Shown here piece after piece: positions 46,087-57,092 of a stretch of 64,000 bases of DNA. The DNA is taken from the NCBI GenBank assembly GCA_946894095.1, contig OX335646.2, forward strand, positions 18,532,077-18,596,076. Direction: 5' to 3'. Made by a program: the position numbers and the translations under genes. The notes beneath the pieces are model-generated. The model was not told the origin of the DNA, made no database searches, and saw nothing but the letters and a program-made list of their open reading frames with translations. This DNA comes from Incurvaria masculella (taxonomy: Eukaryota > Arthropoda > Insecta > Lepidoptera > Incurvariidae). Every line of letters begins with the position of its first letter. The first letter of the stretch is position 1.

Positions 46087-47214
46087 ATAAAGCAAATGAA
46101 ATAAAATAAAAACGTATACATACAGTGTGAACATACATAAACCATAATTTACATAACAATACAAACATACTTTGAATTAAATAAACTAATATATATAATA
46201 CAATACACTAACATATATATTGTATATCCACAATTTAGGACCACATTAAAACAAAGATAATACCTATTTCTTGGATGATAGTAAACAAAAGGTGTACAGG
46301 GGTAAAAGTATTATATTCAGATTTCATTTAAATAAAACTCCTTGATTCTCGACTTGAAAGAGCCGATACTACCCGTCTACTGAAGGTACTGTTTGATCAT
46401 TGCTTTTTTTGTTTTATCTTTCTGTTATTGGGCTACAGCTTTTTTACCCGGGCCAATAACAAATCGATTGACACCTTATTCATAAAAATCGGATGAATAG
46501 TTTAAGCGCTAAGGTGGAATACGTAAATATGTGTTGTAAGAATGCGAGGGAAGGAAGAGGCGAGGTGTTTTTTGTCTTTTTTTAAACATTTGGTCCTCAG
46601 CACAGCCACCTATACCGGTTTTTTATTAAAAAAAATACAAATATAAGTACATAGACTCCTAAAATCATAACCCTATCTTTTTGGCATCGCCGTAGTCGGC
46701 TAAAAATACAGTCGCGATTACGTTCACAATTGTAATACCTCTGTCACTCACATATTTCAATTCCTAGCTGGAAACAGTACTCTTTATCATTTTCTCATGA
46801 AACGAGGCCGTGTCACATAAACAAGTCATGGGTCGAAGAATAAACAGAAAGTAAAAATACGCGAAATGGAATTGGAAACGGGAAAGGAGTCCGTAAAAGA
46901 AAATATACTATCGCGATAAGGTTACAGTGTGTTTATTCTGGCGACACCCACCCAGCCCCGCCCCGCCCCGCCCCACCCATGCTCACACGCTCTGGAGACG
47001 CCAGCAAGATGGATGGCACCGCTATCCAGAGTAGCTTAACACTGGAACCGCCGCACTTGTCCTTTACCGGGAACGCCACTAGAGGTTGAATAAAGCGGGC
47101 ATTAACGGTGAAAGCAGAAGATGTGGGAAGAATTTCTGGATGTACCATCTAGTACATCATATGAACGGTTCGTACCTGATGGGGGTTGCTGCTTGCTTTC
47201 CATGCCAGAATGCA
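46087..47214. other. Spacer
   Basis: Includes a C-rich run of CCCCG units near 46951-46980 (possible G-quadruplex on the minus strand). No gene recognised. Confidence 0.4.
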
Positions 47215-47575
47215 TTCCGTCGTGGGTTGAAATCTCGACCCCTTTTATGCACCAGCTTATTCCTCTTTGTGAGTTGGGTAAGTGCATTTCTTTAACATTG
47301 CGATTTGTTCCATGGTACGGAATAGATGATAAACTATAATTTCCCTTCCTCTACTCCTTGGTATGGTTAAGCCCGCCCTGGTCGATACCATCGCATTGAA
47401 TGGTAAAGATGGTCGAAACGACAATATATTTTTCCCCGTTCTCCATTCCGTTCCATGTAGCACTGCTCGTAAAGGAAAGTTCCTGGCATAGCACCGAATA
47501 CTTTCAGATAATGGACGGGAATGCGGTGTGTAGGTCTAATGTATGACTGTGGATACGGACAGCCATCCAAAAATC
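47215..47575 (+). repeat. Old, diverged SINE copy
   Basis: B-box-like 'GGGTTGAAATCTCGACC', then 'GAGTTGGGTAAGTGCATTTC', 'CATGGTACGGAATAGATG', 'TATGGTTAAGCCCGCCC', 'GGTCGAAACGACAA', 'CCATTCCGTTCCATGTAG' and 'GTTCCTGGCATAGCACC'. Substitutions and indels throughout; A box and A-tail are lost. Confidence 0.75.
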
Positions 47576-49354
47576 GAAAAAGACAATTTGTATTAGATTA
47601 ACATTAAGAACTCAAAAATGTTATTCATCCTGTGGATGGTTTATTCGATCCAAAATATATTAGCGAAATAATTTTGAGATTAAGATATAACGTTGAAAGA
47701 CTTTACCGCATTATAGGGATTGATGTTTGAATTGTACGTTCTTGCTAACTTACTTATTGTACTACATATATATTTAAACATGTCTACGAACCTTTCTTTA
47801 AATGCACCAAGACTCAGCTTTGAAAGTATATAGGAATTTCAAACAATCCCAATAAATCACTCTTTCGTTTAGAAAATAACAATTTCAATATTATTCTTGC
47901 TAATTAAATGATCAAATTAAACGTCTGAGGACAGACAAGTAATTGGTTTCGCGTTTGTATATCTGTCTGTCCGGTTATAAGGTGAGGACTTATTATCTCA
48001 TTTTGATACCGTCTACGTTTGCTTGATTCTTACAATCAATCATTGGATGCTTACCATCACGGTAAATTACCTTAATTGTGAGCAGAGGCGTTAAAAATGA
48101 GAAAACGACTTTGAGAAAAAATCACGTGATCTACATGTAAATAATAATAAGTAAGTAAAGACGTAGTAAATGGTTAAATTAAATCTGAAAATCTTTACAT
48201 TTTTGTGGGATAAAATCAGAGCTCTTGATCGAAATCGTAAATGTAAAATTATTCACACTAAAATTACAAATACTGACTGATCAACTTTCAATTAAGAATA
48301 AAAATAAGAAAACCTAAGCCTAATTTTCTCCCTTTTGCGACGTGGCAGGATAAGCGACAGCTGATCCCGCCGAAAAGGATTTTGATATCACAAGAACTTT
48401 TACGCTATTGAAAGCCTTCTAATGGAGGTCAGCCGAAAGTTTTCCTTCCTACGAAAAATCCAATATTCGACCATTTCAGCACACAAACTACGCGCTATTC
48501 AATTACAGCTACACCGAGGAAAACTTTCTGCCGATTGTGATTTTTTTTCCAATACCTACATAACTCGCGCAAGACAATTTTCTTTTCATTTTATTCGTAT
48601 TAAAACTGGAATTGCTAGCTCAGATTAAAATCTGATATATTGATTACCTGATTAATTCACATATAAATGTCTAAATATAAAGGTGTCCAGGAACTTCTTG
48701 TGGAGGGAAACAACAAAATTTTGTACCCACCCCTAGCCCGGTTAGACACCGTGATGGTGTAAATTCTGGGTTTCCAGAAAGATACGGTATAATATGGTGG
48801 CGGTCTTAACTGTGGAATATACAAATTGTGATTGGGTGGAAAATTGCTCATATTCGGGACACATTCGGGTGCTACAAGTCATATATGCATCCTGAGTATT
48901 GCCAAATAAGCAGATAACCGACTAGGTATGTAACTACACTCGGTCCAAGTTGCAAGCAGTCCGCTGTATTGTAATAATGTGTATCCCGAGAATCCAATAT
49001 CAAGAGGAAGCCTGGCGAAGAGAGCTGGTAACGGCATGGCAGTCAGGGTTTGCAACGATAACCAGGGAAACAGGTGCTTTGTAACCCGCCCGCCTGGTAC
49101 AGTGCGGGCCATCTGTGATCATTAAAAACACAGATGGCTGCCTCATTACTCGGTACATAACCAACTTTTGGCCCAGTGGCCAGCTTGTAGTGGGGATCGG
49201 GTGCCCTTTCAATCATCTGGTCGATAACTCAACATCTTGGACTGATAGTTGCGAAATCATAGAGTTTAGAATTGACCGCAAATCTATCCTGATATTCCGC
49301 TGTGCAACCTCCACAAAAATATGACAATGCAAATTAATAATAAAGTTTATTTAG
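47576..49354. other. Spacer with a small hairpin
   Basis: A 10-bp perfect stem GCCATCTGTG/CACAGATGGC lies at 49108-49138. The stretch around 48657-49324 has even base composition and may be an old element, but I could not place it. No gene recognised. Confidence 0.35.
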
Positions 49355-49695
49355 TAGTGCACAACTCCGACACCGCTCGAGTTGATCAGACCAATATACT
49401 AGGTATAGATGAGTATTCACGTAAATCATTTTCACATTCGCTCCGGTTAATGTCGTTTTGAACTGATGTCGGGTTGAATTATTTACTGGATATTATATGA
49501 GCTCCATACAAACCTATTTCACTTCACTACCTTCGAAAAGGACATAGGCTACCTTCGCCTCAAAAGGTAGCCTATGTCCTTTGCCAAGTTCCAAGACTCT
49601 CTATGTACCAAATTTCATCTAAATTGGTTCAGCGGCTTAGGTGTGAAAACGCAACTGACAGACAGGTTTACTGTCGCATTTATAATATTCATATG
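49355..49695 (+). repeat. Family N repeat containing a 19-bp hairpin
   Basis: 'CACCGCTCGAGTTGATCAG' near the start, 'ACCAAATTTCATCTAAATTG' 'GTTCAGCGGCTTAGG' and 'GCATTTATAATATTCATATG' near the end match the family order. Inside, 49537-49555 and 49564-49582 form a perfect 19-bp inverted repeat (AAAGGACATAGGCTACCTT), because the family's 'GGACATAGGCTA' phrase is present in both directions. Confidence 0.65.
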
Positions 49696-50723
49696 AGTTA
49701 GTTTCAACAGTAAAAATTGGATAGTAATAAGGTCAACGTATACAATTGCAGGCGCTAGAGGTGCCACATAGCAACCCTACTGCGGTGTGGCAATTTCATT
49801 GGCATTATGCGGAAGGAAGCTGCGGTAGATCAAAGTGAATGATGGTTTGATGTTCCTTTGTATCCAAGCGATGGTTTCCGCCGACATTATTCAAGTTGGA
49901 GGTGGGAATACTTACTCGTTATGAAGCTTCGAATTGAAACTTAAATGGCTTCGACATAGAATTAGGAGTCGGACTGGCATTAACTTAGGGTACGCCGAGA
50001 GAAGGACAGAGGACTGAGATTTTCTTTTGAGAGAAAATATCTTGTTTTCGATATGACCATCAAGAGGATTGTAAAAGGATTGTATTGCATACTAATTGCA
50101 CTTTATTTATTGCACTTGCAATTTATTTTAAAGTTTAATTTTAAATTAATTTAATTTAATACCTTTTCAGATACTCTATCGATGGGATTTGATTACGATT
50201 TGTTTTAAAGTAGGTTTAATGTTTGGTTTGTAAATTTGGTTCTTTTCTCATTGCTCCTAAATCGTTTAACTTGAATCATTCAAACGATCTTCATTTCAAG
50301 TAATGATTAAGCTCTTAAGTGATTTTGAAAATGCACCGTTAAGAAAATACAAGGGGTCAGCTTCTTTTCTTTAAAGCAACCATCTCGATTTTTATGAAAA
50401 AAAAATATGCTATTCGTTTGCATTTATGTTGTTGCTAATATCCATATAATAAAAATAAAATCATTGAAAAGGCTGTGTCATTGGATTGCCGTATGGACAT
50501 TAAGAAATATGGAGGTGTCCTCAATAACTCGGAACACAAAAAAGATTTTGGAATAAATAAGTTGGAGGAGGAATCACATTGAGCGGACATTAGCCTAGAG
50601 CGAGCGAAGTTGTTCTCTGTGAGTAAGTATGTGTCTTCGAAAGTTGCAGGAGTCCTCGCAGGGAACGTGGCTTTTTTCGTGGTCTCTATAAAGTCAATTT
50701 TCCAGTTTCGAGTTTAAATGTTC
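49696..50723. other. Spacer
   Basis: Nothing recognised. Confidence 0.4.
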
Positions 50724-50775
50724 TTAAGGCGTTGGTACTAACCAAATCTAGAAGTTTGGCGGGGCAGCCAAAGGA
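50724..50775 (+). mobile_element. Solo terminus related to the 479-bp TTAA MITEs
   Basis: TTAAGGCGTTGGTACTAACC followed by 'AAATC.AGAAGTTTGGCGGGG' resembles the first about 45 bp of the MITE at 9334. No matching second end was found, so it is a truncated or differently rearranged relative. Confidence 0.5.
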
Positions 50776-52053
50776 CGTCCTAGGGCGAGGGCACAGTGTG
50801 GCGTAGATTTACGTATATACAGGTGTAAATATACGTATTTATGGAGAACGTTTAGTTAGTTCAGAAAGAAATAATACAATGAGGACAAGATCGTTTACCG
50901 TTGCATGCTTATAAACAGGAATGACGTATTTTTAACAATATTATCTGTTTTATATAATGCGACGAGTGGCCAAGTAAAATTTGAAATAAAATTGCAATTG
51001 TGATAGGTCTCTAAAAACCCAAAAATTTCGTTATTGTGTTTTTATATAAATCTATAAAAAATATTATTTTATGAGCAAATTATTTCGAAAAATTCCCAGT
51101 TTCGCTTGGTAAAAGTCAGGATTATCAAGTATAATTTTATATCTTATGCAAGATTAAATTAAAGCAAATACGGCACCAATCATTTTTTAAATAGTTTTTA
51201 TTTCAATCTACACTCATTAAAAGAAGTTATTTTTTCTTTAGCATTTCGTGTCTTGAAAGTAAGATGGGTTACTTTAATGGGGTACTTTAATATTCGAAGA
51301 TAAAAACGTAACTACAAAATATCTTTGGAACCAAAACTACTTCGTTAAAGAATAAATAGTCTATTTATTTATTTATTTATTATTGGAGTAAAAACAAAGG
51401 CAGACAATAAAACACAGTTACAAAGAAGTAATTGGTAACAAGAATAGAGATCTGTCTTCAAAACTATCCCTCACTAAAACAAGAATAAGTATACATTTTG
51501 AAGGTGGCGTTATTTGTAATAAGAAAAAGTGTACCTGGAGATAGGTAATTACAAAAAAGCAAGTGATATGAGATTACTGGTTCATTAAAGTTCTAATACA
51601 ATCATGTGAATATGACACAGCTCGTGTTAAGGTAGTCAACTGTACCCATATCATTATTATACAAACAAACATTTTGTAAACTTATACCAACGTAACCAAA
51701 GTTATTCTGGAAAATTCTATATTTGCAAGCAGGCAAGAATCTCTCTAAGCGTTCAACTCGAAAGTTTCAACGTGTCGTAAAATGTGAAAGTTGTTCCTCA
51801 AAATGATAACGCTTTAAGAAACACTCGCCTTGACGCGGCTCATTAAGATGTCAGAAGTTGGAGCGAGTCATCGTCGAGTGTCGCCTACGCGGCTCGGCGT
51901 CCTGCTCCCCACCGTCGAGCAAGATGCGACGGCAGTGGCGACTGAAATCATGTTTATCCTTATTAATTGAAACATAAATTTGTTCATAAATCTTTATTTA
52001 ATTGCACATATCTATTTTTTTTAATTCTGGTAGTCAAACTACAATTAGTAGAA
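50776..52053. other. Spacer with an (ATTT)n microsatellite
   Basis: (TTTA)n at about 51362-51381. A GC-richer patch at about 51830-51930. No gene recognised. Confidence 0.4.
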
Positions 52054-52270
52054 AGGCCTATTCCTGGAATTCCGTAATCAGGAATCGGGAATCCTGAGTC
52101 TAGAAAACCGCTTTTATAGCTTTTTTCAAAGCGATTATTCCGGCGGAAAACCTGGATAAAATTGAAATACTAAGCTCTGGAATAGTTTTGGCAAGAAAAT
52201 CGCCTTTAAAACCGCTATAAAAGCGGTTTTCTAGGCTCGGATTCCTGAATAGTTCTGGTCGACCTATTCA
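52054..52270. mobile_element. TIR element, family E, copy 1
   Basis: Left end AGGCCTATTCCTGGAATTCC, then an inner inverted repeat: 52088-52120 pairs with 52214-52245 (key words TAGAAAACCGCTTTTATAGC). The outer right end is diverged. A cleaner copy is at 58158-58382. Non-coding MITE-like element. Confidence 0.6.
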
Positions 52271-52926
52271 GGAAGCCTTTGACCTATGAGCAGTCCTACC
52301 TGAATAGGTAGGGCTGGTCACAATTTGATTGACCTGCGGTTTCGATCCACTCAGTGAAGAAGAACCAGCAAAGAAACTTGACTAGTCTATGAGTTATGAT
52401 TTTTTTCGTCCACATTAATGATATAATACACTTATCGATAAATACATAAATGCTGCTGCCAAAATAACATTTCTGGTAGAACGGTCTAAGGCAAATAACT
52501 AATAACTACGAGGAAACAACATCCAACAAAATGTGAACAGTCTTAAAATACAAATTACTAACCAAATAAGTTTATATTATACCTAATAACTATACAATTA
52601 AGTATTAATTGCACGGATTTTTCGGTTATAAACGCCTTCGTGAACTTAACAGCTGTGCCCTCGTCAAGTTTGTTAAAGATAAAGTGTATCAAGGCAATAT
52701 ATCCATACTAATATGCAAAATTAAATCTGTCTGTCTGTTGCGTTGTCCACCACTCCCGTTCTTTCTTACTCGTTGACCTCCAACCTCACCGCCCCCCTCC
52801 CCAAGCCCGCTTCCTTCGGCTCAGCTACCTTCACCATATTTCACCATTTACCACCTCATATTTATACACATGCCTTTTTACATATATTTTCATTGAATTC
52901 GATCTGAAAGTGTTGATGATACAGTG
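52271..52926. other. Degraded family C and N fragments
   Basis: About 52330-52460 carries 'CAGTGAAGAAGAACCAGC' and 'TTTTTTTCGTCCACATTAATG' (family C). About 52705-52750 carries 'CATACTAATATGCAAAATT' 'AAATCTGTCTGTCTG' (reverse end of family N). Both are weak. Confidence 0.4.
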
Positions 52927-52969
52927 AAATTAACATATTTTAACCTCAAAGGTTAAAATATGTTAATTT
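52927..52969. repeat. Perfect 20-bp hairpin with 3-base loop
   Basis: AAATTAACATATTTTAACCT at 52927-52946 is exactly inverted at 52950-52969 around CAA. A perfect 43-nt palindrome, AT-rich. Confidence 0.92.
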
Positions 52970-53120
52970 ATTTATTTATTTAGCATGAGAGACCCTTGCG
53001 AGCCGTGCTAGAACAGTCTATTAGGTGAAGACGAACACTTTTTCTCTCATCAAGAAATTAAATTATCATTACAGTTCTGGCTGCAAGGCCTGCTAGTTCC
53101 TAAGTACCTAGTCATCGTTT

Positions 53121-53530
53121 ACGTAGCGTAGCGTAGTGGCGCGGGGACTTGCCTTGCTAGCCAAAGGTCAGGGTCCCAATCCCCTCCCCGTTAATGGACC
53201 AATTTCTTTGTCTTTCTGAGTTGGATAAGGACATTTCGTCACGAATGTGAGCTGCTCCATGGTTCCCAATCCATGTAAAACCATAGGTTCCCTTTCCCTG
53301 CTAGGTGGCAGGGTTAAGCCCACCAAAGTTAGTACCATCCTTGAAGAAAGATCCGTGGAGCAGCAATAAAAAATTGTCATTGTTTACCATCCAGCTCAAT
53401 TTAACCTTGCTCAAAAAGAGAATGTCCTTGCAAGACACCTCATTTCTATGGGAATGCGATATGTTGGGCTAATATCACGACAGTAGGGTGTGGTATTAGC
53501 CATCCATGTCCAGTTACATACACAAAAAAT
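53121..53530 (+). repeat. Diverged full-length tRNA-headed SINE with compensatory hairpin change
   Basis: A box 'TAGCGTAGTGGCGCGGGG', degraded B box 'GGTCCCAATCCCC', and body present end to end to 'TTAGCCATCCATGTCCAG' 'TTACATACACAAAAAA'. The body hairpin reads CCCTGC...GCAGGG (53296-53313) instead of CCCTAC...GTAGGG, so both partners of one pair changed together. Confidence 0.85.
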
Positions 53531-54199
53531 GGTTACATTACCAACACAGACGCGGATTATTATCAAGGCAGACATTGTAAACGTTTTTTCTCATAGTCTC
53601 AAGTCGAAATTAGCCCATTTTAAGTCTTTTTGTGCAATCTATTCTCACAATATCGATTATTTCTTGTTTCATCTGCGCACTTCGATTTTTTTTGCGCTTA
53701 CGTTGCCAAAAACACCTGTCACGAAAAAGTCGTAAAAAGTGCTCACGAAAACGCATAACAAAGATCTGCTACCGCCGCGCTCCCGCCAAGTCGGTAACTG
53801 CGCCTTTCCCGCAAGCTGCGCCCAGCGCCGCGCCGCCCGCGCGCCCGAACTGTCGTTTGAGGAATTCAATGGCCTCCGCGCGATCATTTATTTGATGTGG
53901 GGTCTCGTCTATAAATCAACACGGTTCTCCATAAGGCGTGCGGGCGAGGTGTCCGCCGCCGCCGCCTGCCGCCCGATTTGCAGATGATATATCCGTGGAT
54001 CGAGCGCTGCGGATCAGCGGGAAATAGATCGTTTTAGGAAAGGTTGGAACGGTCATTTACGTACTGATAGTGTGTGAAGACTTTTGGAATTTTTGCCATT
54101 TGTCATCTTGCGATGGCGAACGAATCAGGGGTGTTATCGTGTTAAATTAACTATCGGAGTGCTGAGGCAAGTAAGAGATTAAATCGTACGCATTTTGGT
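53531..54199. other. Spacer with a GC-rich patch
   Basis: About 53755-53985 is GC- and CpG-rich ('CCGCCGCCGCCTGCCGCCC' near 53955). Overlapping ORFs on both strands follow composition and have no domains. It could be a regulatory element. Confidence 0.35.
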
Positions 54200-54518
54200 G
54201 CGGGTCATAGCCTAGTGGTGGGGGACTTGCCTTGCATACCAGAAGTCTGGGTTGAAATGCTCGCCCGTTCATGCACTACTTGACCACTACTTTATTTCTC
54301 TTTCTGAGTTGGTTTATCTTTCTTAGTCACGAATGCGAGCTGCTCAGTGGTTCGGAATACATGAAAATTTTCCCTCCTAGGGTTTAATCCCGCCCGGGCT
54401 GGTAACATCGCATGGAATGAAAAGATAGTCGAAGCGGCAATTTAAATTGTCCGTTTTTTTTTTACAGTGTAGCCGCGCAATATAAGGAAGGTCCTGGAAT
54501 GACACTTAGCTCCCGTGA
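54200..54518 (+). repeat. tRNA-headed SINE, 3'-truncated
   Basis: 'CGGGTCATAGCCTAGTGG' A box, 'GGGTTGAAATGCTCGCCCG' B-box region, body with the hairpin deleted ('CCCTCCTAGGGTTTAATCCC'), 'GGAATGAAAAGATAGTCG' and 'GGAAGGTCCTGGAATGAC'. It stops before 'GGGCTAATATC'. Confidence 0.8.
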
Positions 54519-55038
54519 ATCAGGATAACCCTACCACTAGTAAGTAAGGAAAGGAGCTAAGAGTTTTAAACGAAATCTGAACCACGGGTTGCCTCAAAAA
54601 TTGGAAACGTTTACCCACCTAGGAACCGATTGCGCGGTTGCCTAACCTCGACAATCGTAATCTGAAGGGTCATGCCTTTAAACAAATTGGCTATCAAGTG
54701 GACCAATTCTCGGAAAGTATCGCGATATGACAATTCAACAATATAATCACCTCAATTTTCCGCTTTTCTAGTAATTTGATCGGCCGACCTCCCAAGCTCG
54801 CAGTGCGGGAGCGCCTGCGGTCCCGGCATTATTCGGAATGGGCATTTCTTATCGGAGAAAATAAAAGATTTATCAAGTTCACGTCAGAGTACGCTTCACT
54901 GGGCACGAAATCGTCCAAAATGCGCAAAGCCAACCTCTCGGCCTCAGTTTGTTTCCCCCACCGCGTTCCCGGCCTTCGCTCCCCACAGCCTCACACACGC
55001 GCTACCACCGCCGAGCCGTTTCCTGTTTTGACACTAGG
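54519..55038. other. Spacer
   Basis: Nothing certain. 54776-55048 is open for 90 codons on the + strand, partly GC-rich, with no recognised domain. Confidence 0.35.
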
Positions 55039-55429
55039 GTTGAGATAAATAGTCGTAACAGAAACTAAGACTAACGAAAAGTAGTACTTTGTGATGTCAC
55101 TTTTGATACCAATTATGAGATAAATAGTCGTAACAGAAACTAGGACTAACGAAAAGTAGTACTTTGTGACGTAACTTTGCATTACTTTTGAGATTTCGTC
55201 GACACAAAATGTGTCGACGCCACGGCCACGCCCGCCAAGCTCGGCGGGCATGGAGGAAATTTTCTATTTAGTTTAATATAGTTTTAGTAAGTAGTAAGTT
55301 GCTGTTTTATTTTGTTTAGAGATTATTATGTTATTGTTCACAGTGATTGTATTTTAATGAAGCGTCTAAAAAGAAATAAACGCATATTTTCGTTAGTCTT
55401 AGTTTCTGTTACGACTATTTATCTCAGCC
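55039..55429 (+). mobile_element. TIR element (family G) enclosing a retroelement coding end
   Basis: The left end (GGTTGAGATAAATAGTCG 'TAACAGAAACTAAGACTAACG') is present twice in tandem as a 75-bp unit (55041-55115 and 55116-55190). The same sequence is inverted at 55387-55429. Between them lie two hairpins (CGTCGACACA/TGTGTCGACG near 55198-55220 and GCCCGCC/GGCGGGC near 55229-55247) and the 3' coding end described next. CRE-like TGACGTCA-type words recur in the subterminal units. Confidence 0.65.
55225..55380 (+). pseudogene. 3' coding end of a retroelement, copy 2
   Basis: A frame ending LGGHGGNFLFSLI at a TAG (55279-55281) matches the last codons (LGGHGRNVLFSLG) of the larger minus-strand copy at 57093-57745. 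The 3' untranslated sequence is also similar for about 90 bp ('AGTAAGTTGCTGTTTTATTT'). An AATAAA lies near 55375. Only the last dozen codons are kept. Confidence 0.6.
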
Positions 55430-55450
55430 ATTGTATGGATGAAATCTCAG

Positions 55451-55565
55451 GCTGAGATATATAGTCCTAACAGAAACTAAGACTAACTAAAAAAAGTACT
55501 TTGTGAAGTCACTTTGCAATACTTTGAAATGTTCTTAGTTAAGGTTACGACTATTTATCTCAGCC
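55451..55565. mobile_element. Minimal 115-bp TIR element, family G
   Basis: Ends GGCTGAGATATATAGTCC on the left and, complemented, GGCTGAGATAAATAGTCG on the right, enclosing one subterminal unit (GTGAAGTCACTTTGCAATAC). A further inverted unit without its end follows at 55566-55622. Non-coding. Confidence 0.65.
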
Positions 55566-55669
55566 TCAAAGTAATGCAAAGTGACGTCACAAAATATTAC
55601 TTTTCGTTACTCTTAATTTCCTCTTATTTTCATTTAGATACCTAGATAGTGCTCGATTTTGTTATTTTT

Positions 55670-55860
55670 AGCTGCGGTATCCGGTTCCAGTCGTGATTAT
55701 ATCGAGTTTTTTTAAGAAATGGAAAAATAGCCTACGTCCCTCTCCGGTTCATAAATGATATCCATGCTGAAAATCACACCGATGATCCGTTGCTGCGTGA
55801 AAGAAGGACATACCAACAAAAAAAAAACACACTTTTACATTTGTAATGTAAGTAAAGATA
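55670..55860 (+). repeat. Family N repeat, diverged
   Basis: 'TAGCTGCGGTATCCGGTTCC' start, 'AAAATAGCCTACGTCCCTC' middle and 'TTTTACATTTGTAATGTAAG' end follow the family order. Confidence 0.55.
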
Positions 55861-55965
55861 TGTAATGAAGTGAAATGGCGTCGTCGGGCACCCCATGTGT
55901 GAGGTCCTAGTGTACATTTACCGCGGTTAAAATAAAAAAAAAAATGAAATGAAAATAATGTTGAT

Positions 55966-56090
55966 AAGTGTAGCCATGGTCATAAAGGGAAGGTCCTGTC
56001 ATTTCACCTAATTCCGTAGAGAATGTGGTGTATTGGGCTTATATTATGAAGGTAGTTGTGTGGTATTATCCGTTCAATGTCATCCAAAAA
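55966..56090 (+). repeat. SINE 3' fragment
   Basis: 'GTAGCCATGGTCATAAAGGG' 'AAGGTCCTGTCATTTCACC', 'GTGGTGTATTGGGCTTATAT', and a tail after 'GTGTGGTATTATCCG'. Confidence 0.75.
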
Positions 56091-56171
56091 AAGTTGGTAA
56101 AAAGTACGATACAATCATATTGTCGAATCAAAAGGATTGAATTCCCCGTAAAATTGTACCTAAAACTTAAT

Positions 56172-56346
56172 CGTATTGAATGAACGAAGGTCCAAGCGAC
56201 CATGACAAATTTTCCGGGTTTTTAGTCCAGTTCAACGGAGCCGTGCAATACAAGGCGGTCTCTGGCATGGCACCTGATTGATATGGGCTAATATCATGGA
56301 ATAAGGTATAGTATTATCAATCCAGGTTTAATTACATAAAAAAAAT
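56172..56346 (+). repeat. SINE 3' fragment, diverged
   Basis: 'GTCCAGTTCAACGGAGCCG' 'TGCAATACAAGG', 'CTCTGGCATGGCACCTGATT', 'GGGCTAATATCATGGA', and an A-tail after 'TTACAT'. It lies 80 bp after another fragment of the same family. Confidence 0.7.
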
Positions 56347-57092
56347 CGCTTTGGACCGACACCACATGAAATTAGCTGTAAAAATATTTTTATGAAAAAA
56401 CACATCCGGTTCAGATGAAATGTATGCCTTTTATGGTTCGTTTCCTCATTCAAGAAATATTTTTCAAAGACTTTCATTTCAATGCAAGAGCCGTATTCAG
56501 GCTTATTCGCCAACATTTTCAATGTAAGCTGCACATTGAAGCAGATCTCGGGTAAAATTATTCTACGGAAAGAAAAGCGGCACGCCTTTATCTGTGCGGT
56601 CAGTGTGGAAATCAACTTAATTACTTTTAAGGGTAGAAAATGGTCTAACACCCGTAAATAACTACCGTAAACTGCAAGTATTAATTAAACTGCATAAATT
56701 ATGAATTAATTAAAAAGATGTCATTAACAAAGATTAATTTTATTTTTCGTATATAAATGCATACAGTGAGAGAATATTATATCAAGATACTAACAGAACA
56801 GAAGTTAGTATGTAGAACATTAGAAATAACTTAAAAATACTAAATGTACAGCAAAATGGCATGCATGATATTTGATATTGAATTTAAAGAAATATTTTTT
56901 CAACGTCACAATATGATCTGTGGATCCAACAAACCCTTAGAACAAGAACCCGCAAATAAAATTTATCTGAAAAACTATTTCTTAGTAACATAATTCATTT
57001 TACTTTAATCAAATAATACATACGGTTTGAACAAAAACAACATACAAACTAAATTAAACTAGCAACTTACTAAAATAAACTAACAACTAATA
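56347..57092. other. Spacer and 3' flank of the minus-strand retroelement
   Basis: 56985-57092 is 3' untranslated sequence shared in part with the copy near 55282-55360. The rest, including a 107-codon minus ORF at 56328-56651, is unrecognised. Confidence 0.4.
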
